Assembly (NCBI GenBank): GCA_902388455.1
Contig: CABMPD010000004.1
Span: 97,291-161,290 of the forward strand
Direction: 5' to 3'
Length of the DNA stretch: 64,000 nucleotides
Origin: an uncultured Alistipes sp.
GTDB lineage: Bacteria > Bacteroidota > Bacteroidia > Bacteroidales > UBA932
Both the position numbers and the translations under genes were made by a program. Under the pieces are notes generated by a model. That model saw nothing but the letters and a program-made list of their open reading frames with translations. It did not search any database and was not told the origin of the DNA. The number at the start of each line of letters is the position of its first letter. Position 1 is the stretch's first letter. Below, piece after piece: positions 55,805 to 64,000 of this stretch.

Positions 55805-57640
55805 ATGGATAGACAGAATATTTTTTTAGCTTCAACGTTGGCAAATGATCCACATACTGAAGGTATCCATAATGCTGGCAGAATTGCAAGAATGGCAGGG
55901 ATTAGAACAATTCTATTGGAGCCATCGGATAATTTAGATATAATTTGTAATGCCATAAAAGAAAATAGGCCACGCTATATAGGATTAAGTTATAGGTTAA
56001 CACCCTCTGTTGCATGTGACCAGTTTGAGAAAGCGTTAAATTATTTTGTAAATACTGGTCTGATGACGAGAGACGATGATGTTAAAATTACATTGGCAGG
56101 TTTGCCCGAAACCATAAAAATTTTAGAAAGTAGGTTGGATAAATTGCCATTAAGGGTTTATTTGTGTTCAGCTTCTCCAAATGTGATGGATAGGGCTATA
56201 GAAACTATTGAATTTTTTGATATTATAGATAATAAAGAAAAAATAATTGAACAGGTTCGTGAAGAAATAGTTCCACCTGGAATAAAGATTTTTGATGAGC
56301 TGGCAAGTGAAGTGGTTGCGCATGATAACTATAAATCAGTATTGCCTTTGCCCGTTCCGTCCAATGAGGCTATTTATAGTTATACAAAAAGAATAGAAGA
56401 GTCGCCAATACCGCTTTTAAGGTCGCATTTTGGGATACCAGATAATAGTATTGAACCTACTGTTGAAGGGATTAAGCAAATTGCAGAGGCAAGAGTTATT
56501 GATGAGTTGTCATTAGGTTCGTCTGATTTGTCTCAAAGATATTTTGGATATCCTGAAATGTTTAAGGAAAGAAAAAATGATGGAGGAGTACCATATAAAA
56601 ATATAGAGGACCTTAAAAGGTTGTTCTATGCTTCTAGAACTGGTAATTTCCCATCAGTTAAGCCATATTGTCATGTTTCCAACATTTCAAAATTTGTGGA
56701 TGAATGTATATCCATTGGACTTTTGAGAGGAGCACATCAAGCCATTCCATTATATTGGTTCAATGAATTAGATGGAAGAGGTCCAGCTAATGTAAGGCAA
56801 TCAATACATGAACATTTTGAAGCTGTAAAGAAATTAGCAGATTATGGTATTCCAGTAGAAATGAATGATCCAAATCAATGGAGTTCCAGACAGGCTCATG
56901 ATACAATCATAGTTACAAGTTATGCTTTGATATCTGCTGTAATGACGATGTATGGAGTTACGGATATGGTTCTTCAAATGCAGTTTAATAAACCTAAAGA
57001 AACTGGTGATTATGCAGATTTGGCAAAGATGGCTGCTGGTTTTGAAATGGCAAAAATGATGAGTTCTTATTCTGGTAGAACAATCAATCTTATAACAGAA
57101 ACTAGGACAGGTATTGAACATTTGAGTCCAGATTTGGAATATGCGAAATGGCAACTTGCTCGTTCTACAATGCTTCAGATGTGTATGAATCCTCAAGTTA
57201 TTCATGTCGTTAGTTATTGTGAAGCCAATTATGCTGCCAAGCCTGAGGATATCATAGATAGTTCTAAATTGATAAGAAAGGCTATAGAGATCTTTAGACA
57301 AAATAAACCTGAAGTAGAAATGTATTTAAAAAATTCTATTATCAGTGAAAGAAAAAACTTTTTGATAAATGAGTCTTCTTATTTGTTGGATGAAATAGCT
57401 AAGCTTAATGTTAGATATCAACCAGGTATATATACTCTAAATCAATTGACGCCATATCTTGCAGATGCGGATACCATATCTACTTCTATAGAGAAAAAAA
57501 TCATGACTGCTCCAGGTATAATTAATCCAAAATATAAAGGAGATTTTATGACTAAACCTATGAAATATGGAATGATTAACGTTGTAGATGATTATGTGAA
57601 CCCTAGAATCATAACTGAGAAAGAAAGGTTATCAAAATAA
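55805..57640 (+). CDS. Cobalamin-binding, glutamate-mutase-like protein
   Basis: The 611-residue protein has an N-terminal B12-binding Rossmann domain with the base-off DxHxxG motif (NDPHTEGIHNAG: Asp15, His17, Gly20) and a GLSYRLTP segment at the SxL position. The rest (about 250-600) resembles the TIM barrel of methylaspartate/glutamate mutase subunit E in its segment order (NDPNQWSSRQAHDTIIVTSY, MAAGFEMAKMM). Normal glutamate mutase splits these parts over two proteins. A fused form in a polysaccharide locus is unusual. I infer an adenosylcobalamin carbon-skeleton rearrangement of an amino acid. No MutL-like chaperone or reactivase is nearby. Confidence 0.75.
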   Translation: MDRQNIFLASTLANDPHTEGIHNAGRIARMAGIRTILLEPSDNLDIICNAIKENRPRYIGLSYRLTPSVACDQFEKALNYFVNTGLMTRDDDVKITLAGLPETIKILESRLDKLPLRVYLCSASPNVMDRAIETIEFFDIIDNKEKIIEQVREEIVPPGIKIFDELASEVVAHDNYKSVLPLPVPSNEAIYSYTKRIEESPIPLLRSHFGIPDNSIEPTVEGIKQIAEARVIDELSLGSSDLSQRYFGYPEMFKERKNDGGVPYKNIEDLKRLFYASRTGNFPSVKPYCHVSNISKFVDECISIGLLRGAHQAIPLYWFNELDGRGPANVRQSIHEHFEAVKKLADYGIPVEMNDPNQWSSRQAHDTIIVTSYALISAVMTMYGVTDMVLQMQFNKPKETGDYADLAKMAAGFEMAKMMSSYSGRTINLITETRTGIEHLSPDLEYAKWQLARSTMLQMCMNPQVIHVVSYCEANYAAKPEDIIDSSKLIRKAIEIFRQNKPEVEMYLKNSIISERKNFLINESSYLLDEIAKLNVRYQPGIYTLNQLTPYLADADTISTSIEKKIMTAPGIINPKYKGDFMTKPMKYGMINVVDDYVNPRIITEKERLSK

Positions 57641-57648
57641 ATATAGAT

Positions 57649-58614
57649 ATGACAAATAGAATTATTAAAGAAATAAAAGCATGCAAAGATTGTCTGTCTT
57701 TGCTTCCAAAAAATAGAAAACATTCGAAATTTTATTATTTCATTGATATGCTATATTGTATAGCAAGATATGGGGCAATAGGAGAAGATTATATTTCACT
57801 TAAATTCTGTGATAGGCCTGCGTCAGAGCGTAAAAAATTCGTTACCCAAGGTAATAAGAGAAAATTTTATAGGGAATTCTATACAGAAGAAGCTAGAGAA
57901 ATACTAAGACTTAAATATGAGTTTAGTAAAAAATTCTCAGAATTTGTAAAGCGAGATTGGATTTTTACGGGTTCTTCAACTGAAGAGCAAATTAGAAAAT
58001 TTATAAATTCACACGACAAAGTCATTATTAAACCAATAAGTTCTACATGGGGTATGGGTATTGAAGTCATATCACCTGAGCAAGCTGATATTAAAAAACT
58101 TATGGCTGGCGAATATATGATTGAAGAAGTATTACAAAATCATGAATCATTAAAAAGGCTTAATCCTTCGTCTCTTCAAACATTACGTGTGGAAACATGT
58201 ATTGATAACAAAGGTGAATTCCATCTTCTCAATGTCTTATTAATGATTGGTACGAAAAAAGTGATTATGTCTAACTGCCATAGTGGAGGATGTATGGCAC
58301 ATATTGATATTGAAAAGGGAGAAGTGGATTCTCCAGGCTGGAATCCAACGGGATGGGAATGTACAATACACCCGTCAAGTAATATAGAGTTGATTGGTTA
58401 TAAAGTTCCATTTATGGATAAGTTGTACGATTATATCAAACGAGTTGCATATGTTATGCCTGAAGCGCGTTATGTTGGCTGGGATGTTACTATTACAGAA
58501 AATGGCGATTTTGAATTAATTGAAGGTAATTTTTGTCCAGGCCAATGTACACAAGTTTGTGATAATGTTCCGAAATATGAGATACTTTTGTCATATTTGG
58601 GCGAAACTAAATAG
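57649..58614 (+). CDS. Sugar-transfer-associated ATP-grasp protein
   Basis: The 321-residue protein has an ATP-grasp domain of the polysaccharide-associated type (ATPgrasp_ST): VIIKPISSTWGMGIEVI, EYMIEEVLQNHESLKRLNPS, TLRVETCIDN and the metal-binding WDVTITENGDFELIEGN. Relatives near polysaccharide genes are thought to form amide or peptide bonds on sugars. It follows the cobalamin protein by eight bases. Two ATP-grasp enzymes in a row suggest either two bonds or one activation and one transfer. Confidence 0.88.
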   Translation: MTNRIIKEIKACKDCLSLLPKNRKHSKFYYFIDMLYCIARYGAIGEDYISLKFCDRPASERKKFVTQGNKRKFYREFYTEEAREILRLKYEFSKKFSEFVKRDWIFTGSSTEEQIRKFINSHDKVIIKPISSTWGMGIEVISPEQADIKKLMAGEYMIEEVLQNHESLKRLNPSSLQTLRVETCIDNKGEFHLLNVLLMIGTKKVIMSNCHSGGCMAHIDIEKGEVDSPGWNPTGWECTIHPSSNIELIGYKVPFMDKLYDYIKRVAYVMPEARYVGWDVTITENGDFELIEGNFCPGQCTQVCDNVPKYEILLSYLGETK

Positions 58615-58656
58615 ATAAGATATTCAATTATTTTGTTATAGTATTTGCAAAGAAAT

Positions 58657-59484
58657 ATGAGTATGAAAGTATTAGCATTTATATTGAAATTTTTTAAGTA
58701 TTTGAGATGGTGTACACAAGGTGGATATACGCATATAGTATTGTCGCAAATACAATATCCGGAAATTTTAAAGGGTAAGAAGATTCTTATAACAGGTGGA
58801 AGTGAGGGTATTGGTTTTGCTATGGCTAATAAGTTTATTGAAGCAGGGGCGGAAGTAATGATTACAGGACGAAATATTGATAAATTAAAAAAAGCTAAGC
58901 AATCTATAGACTCGAAAAGATTATATACCATACAATGGGATATGGCAGATATTAATAATATTGATAAATATATTGATCAAGTGAAAACCGAGATGGGAGG
59001 AATAAATATTCTAATTAACAATGCAGCATTTTTAGCGCATTATAGACCAACTGAAGAGTATTTTGATAATCTGATGCATATCAATGTAAAAGCAGTATAT
59101 ATTCTTTCACAAAAAATAGCAGAAATAATGCACTTGGAGAATGGTGTGCAAGGAGGAAAAATTATTAATATATCATCCATTAATGCATATGAGTCAAATA
59201 TTAATCCGTATTTTATATCAAAAAGGGCTTTAAATGCTATTACTGAGGGTTTTGCAAAAAAATATGCACCTTTTAATATTATTGTGAATGGAATTGCTCC
59301 AGGATATTGTGATAGTAGTATTAATAAGATTAGTGCAGAAACAAATGCTTATCATGAAAAACCTATAAATAATCGTATTACTACTCCTTATGAAATTGCA
59401 GAGTTAGCAATGTTTTTATGTTGTGATGCATCAAATGGTATTATTGGTCAAACAATAGTTTGCGATGGTGGTTCGTTACTTTGA
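58657..59484 (+). CDS. Short-chain dehydrogenase/reductase
   Basis: The 275-residue classical SDR has a short hydrophobic N-terminal extension (about 1-40), the NAD(P) motif TGGSEGIGFAMA, NNAAFLAHY, IINISSINAYESNINPYFIS with Ser and the YFISK Tyr/Lys pair, and a terminal GQTIVCDGGSLL. I chose the ATG at 58657 over the TTG at 58645; an ATG at 58663 is also possible. It likely interconverts a ketone and an alcohol in the substituent pathway. It is followed at once by an aldo/keto reductase. Confidence 0.9.
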   Translation: MSMKVLAFILKFFKYLRWCTQGGYTHIVLSQIQYPEILKGKKILITGGSEGIGFAMANKFIEAGAEVMITGRNIDKLKKAKQSIDSKRLYTIQWDMADINNIDKYIDQVKTEMGGINILINNAAFLAHYRPTEEYFDNLMHINVKAVYILSQKIAEIMHLENGVQGGKIINISSINAYESNINPYFISKRALNAITEGFAKKYAPFNIIVNGIAPGYCDSSINKISAETNAYHEKPINNRITTPYEIAELAMFLCCDASNGIIGQTIVCDGGSLL

Positions 59485-59486
59485 TT

Positions 59487-60335
59487 ATGGAATATATTTA
59501 TACGAATCTGGGAGTATTCCCGAAACTAGGCTTTGGTACTTACTCTGTACCTAAAGATAAACTACAAGAACTTATTTTGGAAGCTTTAAGAATAGGTTAC
59601 ACTCTTTTTGATACTGCAAATAAATATAAAAATGAGGAATTAATAGGCAGAGTACTTCATGATACAGGATATAATAGAATGAATTATCTTCTTGAAACAA
59701 AGGTTCATGCAGCATTGTTGTTGGGAAATCTCCGCTATTTACGATTAAATAGAAAATCTCCTAGATCTGCGCTTCATAGAGCTTGTCGTAATTTGAGGAC
59801 TGATTATATAGATGTATTTATGATTCATGGCTTTTTTAAAGGTTATGAAAATTTTCTAAGAAGGTATATTGCTCTGAAAGAATTAGGTTTAATAAAATAC
59901 ATTGGTTTGTGTAATGTAAATTTGCATCAATTGGAATCATTGTATGCTATGCGTTTACTGCCTGACATAGTGCAAGTTGAAATACATCCTTATCATTCAA
60001 ATAAACCTTTGATAGAGTTTTGCCATTTACACAATATAGTGGTAGAAGCTCGTTCTCCTTTTGCACACGGTGATGCGATAGTAGATTGGATGAAAGAACC
60101 AATACTTCAAAATATTGCAAATGTTCATAAAGCAACTATTCCTCAAGTGATTCTAAGGTGGATAACTCAACAAGAAATAGTAGCATTACCAAGAACTTCA
60201 AATATTCATCATCTGAAAGAAAATATACAATCTTTTAAAATAACATTGTCAGAAGAAGAAATTTGTGCAATTGATTCTGTGAATAAGGATAAGTCATACG
60301 GTTATATATCATTTAGGGAATATGTTAAACAGTAG
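59487..60335 (+). CDS. Aldo/keto reductase
   Basis: The 282-residue TIM barrel has the AKR catalytic set: Asp and Tyr in FDTANKYKNEELIGR, Lys in LLETKVHA and His in DVFMIHGF. NADPH-site residues are in the C-terminal LPRTSNIHHLKENI. The ATG at 59487 lies two bases after the SDR stop; the earlier codon at 59460 lies inside the SDR. It would reduce an aldehyde or ketone. A 295-base AT-rich stretch without a gene follows. Confidence 0.9.
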   Translation: MEYIYTNLGVFPKLGFGTYSVPKDKLQELILEALRIGYTLFDTANKYKNEELIGRVLHDTGYNRMNYLLETKVHAALLLGNLRYLRLNRKSPRSALHRACRNLRTDYIDVFMIHGFFKGYENFLRRYIALKELGLIKYIGLCNVNLHQLESLYAMRLLPDIVQVEIHPYHSNKPLIEFCHLHNIVVEARSPFAHGDAIVDWMKEPILQNIANVHKATIPQVILRWITQQEIVALPRTSNIHHLKENIQSFKITLSEEEICAIDSVNKDKSYGYISFREYVKQ

Positions 60336-60630
60336 TATCTATTGAAATGTTGAAAATTATGTATTTGTAGCTAATATAATATCCGTGATTAGCAATATGT
60401 GAAGATTGTTTTAAGCTATACAATAGTTTTTTGTAAGGAAAATCTTTTATAAAAACTGATGATATTTATACGATTAACCTATTATGAATTAGATATGCAA
60501 TCTTCTCTAAAATAAAAGTTGTGCAGATGTATTTGGAATGAAGGATATTCATGATATTTGATGACATTTATTTTATAAATATATTTAAAAAAATTTCTAT
60601 TGGTAAATTCTGCAATACATATAACACTAT

Positions 60631-61881
60631 ATGATAACAATTGGAATTCATGGTCTTGCATCTCAAAGTGGCCGGGCTTTTTTTGCAGACTATGCAAGTA
60701 AGAATTATAAAGTAATTGGATATAACCGACTTTCAGATCATGGAGTCGCTGTTATTAATGAGATTAATAAACAAGGAGGTATTTATTTAGAACGTCCTTT
60801 GAATACTAATAATGAGATATCTCATTTTGTCCCTTTAAACAACTGTAAAGTAACAAATGATATATCTGTTTTAGTGTCAGAGTCAGATTTGATCATTATA
60901 GCGTTACCGTCAATATTCCAGATAGATGCAGTCAAAGAAATGGCTATGGCGGGATTAAAAGAAAAGAATACTGCAATTATACTCGCTCCTTCTCGTACTA
61001 TAGCTAGCCCTTATATATGGCAAATAATGGGAGATGAATATCCAGTAGCATGTTTTTCAACATGTCCGTATTCATGTAAAGCTCCTGCATTGGGGACTTC
61101 ATTAATCAAGAGAAGAAAAAGAACATGGGCAATTTCTCTAGAAGGACAATTTACAGAAAAACAAAAAGATATACTAAGAGAACTTTTCCCACAGGCGGCA
61201 ATTTCGAAAGTTCCTGCATTAACATCTTTAAATAATATAGGAGCTGTTTTTCATTGTGCTACTTATTTGCTTAATTATGAAAATATTAAAAGAAGTGAAC
61301 AGTCTGGTGAAATTTTCTCGTTTTATATGGATGGAATTGCATCAAGGCCAGAAGTCGGAGAAGTTCTTGAATCTATTGATCAAGTAAGGCTTCAGATAGC
61401 TGATAAACTCGGCTTAAGCACTTTTGGACTTAAGGAAAATCCTCGTGAAGATATCTGGAGAAAACTGACAAATGGGTTGCGAGCATTGGAAGAGGAACAT
61501 GAAGGAGAAATTGATATTTTGAGAAAATTGAGACGATTATTTTCTGAATACTTGAGTACAAGTATTATTTCAGCGCAACATTGGCTGGATATTACATATG
61601 GTGTAAATAGAATAGAAGGAGAATCGTTGTCACATGCTATTGGAAGAACTCCTACATATCAAAAGAATTCTGTACCACAAGAACGTTATATGACAGAAGA
61701 TATTCCTACGGGTTTGGTTCCATTTGAGGCTCTTGCGAAAATGTTAGATATAAATTCGGCTCCAATAACTTCAATTATTGATGAATACGAATGTCGTTTT
61801 GATCCTAATGTTAGAGTAAAAGGAAGAAATTTAAATGATTTTAGTAAGGAACAAATATTGAAATATTTGAAAGGTGAATAA
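60631..61881 (+). CDS. Opine-dehydrogenase-like NAD(P) oxidoreductase
   Basis: The 416-residue protein has an N-terminal Rossmann domain (ITIGIHGLASQSGRAFFADY) with the IIIALPSIFQIDAV segment. Its all-helical C-terminal domain resembles octopine/nopaline dehydrogenases (TSLNNIGAVFHCATYLLNYE; later ISAQHWLDITYGVNRIEGES). Opine dehydrogenases couple a 2-keto acid to an amino acid by reductive N-alkylation. Opine-type amino acids such as N-carboxyethyl-lysine are known on bacterial polysaccharides, so a substituent role fits. A 289-base AT-rich stretch without a gene separates it from the next aminotransferase. Confidence 0.82.
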   Translation: MITIGIHGLASQSGRAFFADYASKNYKVIGYNRLSDHGVAVINEINKQGGIYLERPLNTNNEISHFVPLNNCKVTNDISVLVSESDLIIIALPSIFQIDAVKEMAMAGLKEKNTAIILAPSRTIASPYIWQIMGDEYPVACFSTCPYSCKAPALGTSLIKRRKRTWAISLEGQFTEKQKDILRELFPQAAISKVPALTSLNNIGAVFHCATYLLNYENIKRSEQSGEIFSFYMDGIASRPEVGEVLESIDQVRLQIADKLGLSTFGLKENPREDIWRKLTNGLRALEEEHEGEIDILRKLRRLFSEYLSTSIISAQHWLDITYGVNRIEGESLSHAIGRTPTYQKNSVPQERYMTEDIPTGLVPFEALAKMLDINSAPITSIIDEYECRFDPNVRVKGRNLNDFSKEQILKYLKGE

Positions 61882-62170
61882 TGTTTTAGCTGATCATTTG
61901 AAAGATAGGAGAATGTAAATTGTAATATTTTCAGTTATTTATTAGAATTTACTTTAAGTATTCAGACTGATGTGTAAAAATACAGATGGGTATCAATATT
62001 CGCAAATACTGGATTTCTGATGTTTATATCCACATTATTAGGGGTTGAAATATTCTTCGTTTTTTAGTATTAAATACTTTGTGTTTACCTAAAATGATCT
62101 CTTTGTAAAATAAAATTGACTGAAGAGTTATACTAGGCACATTGAATGGATTTTTTGTAAATAAAATAAT

Positions 62171-63421
62171 ATGACGCAAAACCGCATTTACCTCTGCCTA
62201 GCCCACATGAGCGGTAACGAGCAGAAATTCATACAGGAGGCTTTCGATACAAACTGGGTAGTACCTCTTGGCCCGAATGTGAACGGATTCGAAGAAGACC
62301 TTAAACAATATGTAGGAGAAGGGAAGGAAGTCGTGGCTCTGGCATCCGGAACTTCTGCCGTCCATCTGGCCCTAATGGCATGTGGGGTTGGACCGGGAGA
62401 TGAAGTCCTGGTCCAGAGCTTTACTTTCTGCGCATCCTCACACCCGATCACATATCTGGGAGCCACTCCGGTATTCATAGATTCTGAAGATGACACATGG
62501 AATATGGATCCGGCTTTGCTGGAAAAGGCCATAATTGACAGAATTGAGAAAACCGGCAAAAAGCCTAAGGCAATAGTTCCGGTGTATCTGTATGGTATGC
62601 CGGCAAAGATAGACGAGATAATGGCGATAGCGGGAAAATACGGTATCCCGGTCATCGAGGATGCAGCTGAAGGGTTCGGCAGCCGCTTTGACAGACGTGT
62701 CTGCGGGACATTCGGACGTTATGGAGTCCTGTCGTTCAACGGCAACAAGATGATTACCACCTCCGGAGGAGGGGCGCTCATATGCCCTGATGCTGAAGCC
62801 AAGAAGGAAATCATGTTCTATGCCACCCAGGCCAGGGAATCATATCCATACTACCAGCATGAAAAGATAGGATATAACTACCGCATGTCGAATATCTGTG
62901 CAGGTATCGGACGCGGACAGATGACGGTCATGGACGATCATGTCGCCCACCACAAGCATACATACGAACTGTACCGGGAACTTCTGAAGGATGTAAGGGG
63001 AATAGGACTGCATGGCAATCCTTCCGGACGTTATGACAGCAACTTCTGGCTCAATACCATTACCATTGATCCGGAACTGAAAATCAAGGGACAGGAAAAG
63101 GCTTATGCCACAGCGATTCAGGGAGCTGTCGGAGGAGCTGCCGGTGTTACACATGAAGCATCGGCACTGCATACCGATTGCGAACCCAATGCCAATGTCG
63201 AAGCCATGAGAATAGGACTGGATGCATTGGGGATAGAAGCCAGACCGCTTTGGAAACCCATGCACAGGCAGCCTGTGTATAAAGACTGTCCGGCATATCT
63301 GAACGGGGTGAGCGAAAAACTCTTCAAGGTCGGCATGTGCCTGCCCTCAGGACCCTGCGTCACAGACGAAGACATCAGGTACATCGTTGAGTCAATAAAG
63401 AATATGATATCATTTGAGTGA
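62171..63421 (+). CDS. DegT/DnrJ/EryC1/StrS aminotransferase (PglE/WbpE-like)
   Basis: The 416-residue PLP enzyme has a start typical of the PglE group in Bacteroidota (IYLCLAHMSGNEQKFIQEAF, NWVVPLGPNVNGFE), IEDAAEGFGS for the cofactor Asp, and SFNGNKMITTSGGGA with the PLP Lys. It probably aminates UDP-4-keto-6-deoxy-GlcNAc made by the dehydratase at 34121. Its composition is backbone-like, unlike the gene before it. This marks the right end of the variable core. Confidence 0.93.
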   Translation: MTQNRIYLCLAHMSGNEQKFIQEAFDTNWVVPLGPNVNGFEEDLKQYVGEGKEVVALASGTSAVHLALMACGVGPGDEVLVQSFTFCASSHPITYLGATPVFIDSEDDTWNMDPALLEKAIIDRIEKTGKKPKAIVPVYLYGMPAKIDEIMAIAGKYGIPVIEDAAEGFGSRFDRRVCGTFGRYGVLSFNGNKMITTSGGGALICPDAEAKKEIMFYATQARESYPYYQHEKIGYNYRMSNICAGIGRGQMTVMDDHVAHHKHTYELYRELLKDVRGIGLHGNPSGRYDSNFWLNTITIDPELKIKGQEKAYATAIQGAVGGAAGVTHEASALHTDCEPNANVEAMRIGLDALGIEARPLWKPMHRQPVYKDCPAYLNGVSEKLFKVGMCLPSGPCVTDEDIRYIVESIKNMISFE

Positions 63422-63459
63422 ATTCAATCATTGATTTTGGTAGTGTTTCATTCAGTGTG

Positions 63460-63486
63460 TCTGGAGTAAGCCTTCAGACCTTTTAG
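63460..63486 (+). terminator. Terminator of the polysaccharide locus
   Basis: GTCTGGAG (63460-63467) pairs with CTTCAGAC (63473-63480) with one G-T pair around a 5-base loop, followed by CTTTT. It lies 39 bases after the aminotransferase stop. It may also be the end region of the neighbouring insertion sequence. Confidence 0.65.
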
Positions 63487-63929
63487 TTTTGCAAATATAT
63501 CAATTTATCTGTTACCTCATTGGCAGGCATGCCTGCCAATGAGGATTTTTTATCCGTCCGGAACAGGTCCTTGTCAAGATCGATTCTGGGCACCTTCCTC
63601 AGGTATGACTTCTTGTCCATGGCCGTCTTACCCATGAGCAGGATGACGGACTCCTCGTTCGGCATGGCGCCGCGCATTCTGGTGACCCTCCGGAAGTCCT
63701 TCTGCAGCCGCTCTATCCAGTTCGTGGTGTATATCATCGACTGGATGCGGTGGTCGTAGTTCAGATAAGTGAAGTACGCCTTGTAGGAGGCATCCTCGCC
63801 GCGCCTCTTTATGCCCCTGTAGTGCCTGCCCCATTTGGAGCAGAAGCCCTGCCATTCGACCCATGCCTGCTCCACGGTGTAGTTGCGTATTTCGGTCGAT
63901 AGCCACCCAGGGATTTCAGTCATAACCAC
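63483..63929 (-). pseudogene. Truncated IS256-family transposase
   Basis: The 148-codon frame encodes only the C-terminal third of a mutator/IS256 transposase, usually about 400 residues. IRSMIYTTNWIERLQKDFRR-type sequence (here IQSMIYTTNWIERLQKDFRR), then VTRMRGAMPNEESVILLMG, includes the late catalytic region. Homology begins near IRNYTVEQAWVEW; the residues before it come from the tandem repeat at 63889-63932. The 5' two thirds are missing, so the element is inactive. Confidence 0.85.
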
Positions 63930-63932
63930 CCA
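63889..63932 (-). repeat. Tandem 20-21 base repeat at the transposase break point
   Basis: ATTTCGGTCGATAGCCACCC plus A (63889-63909) is followed by ATTTCAGTCATAACCACCCA (63913-63932), differing at only a few positions. The transposase match ends exactly here. Multiple short repeats at an end recall IS21-family termini, so a second element may have inserted in the IS256 copy. The remaining 68 bases show no gene. Confidence 0.55.
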
Positions 63933-64000
63933 CTAAGATTACCTGTTGTAAACAGAAATCACGAGTGCACAGAAAATGGTAAGGAGAATGCACAAAAAAC

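Larger units (their letters stand above)
34040..63421 (+). other. Surface-polysaccharide biosynthesis locus
   Basis: All genes from 34121 to 63421 lie on the plus strand, with many overlaps. The locus has the parts of a Wzx/Wzy-dependent pathway: initiating phosphoglycosyl transferase, flippase, polymerase, three glycosyltransferases and nucleotide-sugar genes for dTDP-3-amino-3,6-dideoxyhexose and UDP-L-FucNAc. The ends have backbone-like base composition and the 39.8-62.1 kb core is AT-rich, which fits exchange of the core between strains. No chain-length regulator (Wzz), export porin (Wza), or UpxY/UpxZ regulators are present, so O-antigen and capsule cannot be told apart. Confidence 0.88.

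Noticed and set aside
34040..63421. Bacteroides-type UpxY/UpxZ control of the polysaccharide locus
   Set aside because: No NusG-like UpxY or UpxZ frame is present at the left end or anywhere in the locus.

Overview
This 64-kb window is chromosomal DNA of a member of the Bacteroidota, most likely a gut or host-associated Bacteroidales. Support: promoters match the Bacteroidota -7 box TAnnTTTG (near 7944, 8541, 17168, 21541, 25007, 29372 and 34069); Shine-Dalgarno sequences are scarce; and the gene set includes a long IleRS, glutamine synthetase III, a Bacteroidota-type RNase P RNA, M56/BlaI pairs and outer-membrane barrel proteins. Most of the backbone is GC-rich by eye. Roughly 39.8-62.1 kb is strongly AT-rich. 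I cannot assign a genus.

Layout. 0-2.5 kb: end of greA, a HIT protein, a thioredoxin-fold lipoprotein and tsaB. 2.5-8.0 kb (minus strand): a peptide-export operon with a small membrane protein, a C39-peptidase ABC transporter, two short double-glycine precursor peptides, a terminator, then TolC, an HlyD/MacA adaptor and tsaB. 8.0-16.9 kb: cvpA, then ileS, a deaminase, a DksA-like protein, lspA, a membrane phosphoesterase and two bacterial PH-domain membrane proteins. 17-22.4 kb: two outer-membrane barrel proteins around a TPR/helix-turn-helix membrane lipoprotein. 22.7-26.5 kb: tRNA-Ser(UGA), a BlaI/M56 pair with a likely operator, a DUF2490 protein and rnpB. 26.5-29.3 kb: an old-yellow-enzyme reductase and a close homologue of mammalian steroid 5-alpha-reductase, behind an acyl-ACP thioesterase. 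29.4-34.0 kb: pyrG, a glutamine cyclotransferase and glutamine synthetase III.

34.0-63.4 kb is a surface-polysaccharide locus (capsule or O-antigen). Its ends look native: a membrane UDP-sugar 4,6-dehydratase, an unknown lipoprotein pair, a ugd remnant, rfbA and rfbB on the left and an aminotransferase on the right. Its middle is AT-rich and looks acquired. The middle encodes a dTDP-3-amino-3,6-dideoxyhexose route (two FdtA-like ketoisomerases, acyltransferase, FdtB-like aminotransferase), flippase, polymerase, an FnlABC route to UDP-L-FucNAc, glycosyltransferases and the initiating phosphoglycosyl transferase. After these comes an unusual block: two ATP-grasp enzymes, a cobalamin-binding mutase-like protein, an SDR, an aldo/keto reductase and an opine-dehydrogenase-like protein. 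I infer that this block makes and attaches an unusual amino-acid-derived substituent. A truncated IS256-type transposase closes the window.

Most interesting items: the cobalamin/ATP-grasp/opine module, the putative two-peptide bacteriocin operon, the paired steroid-reductase genes, and a perfect 16-bp inverted repeat around the polysaccharide promoter.
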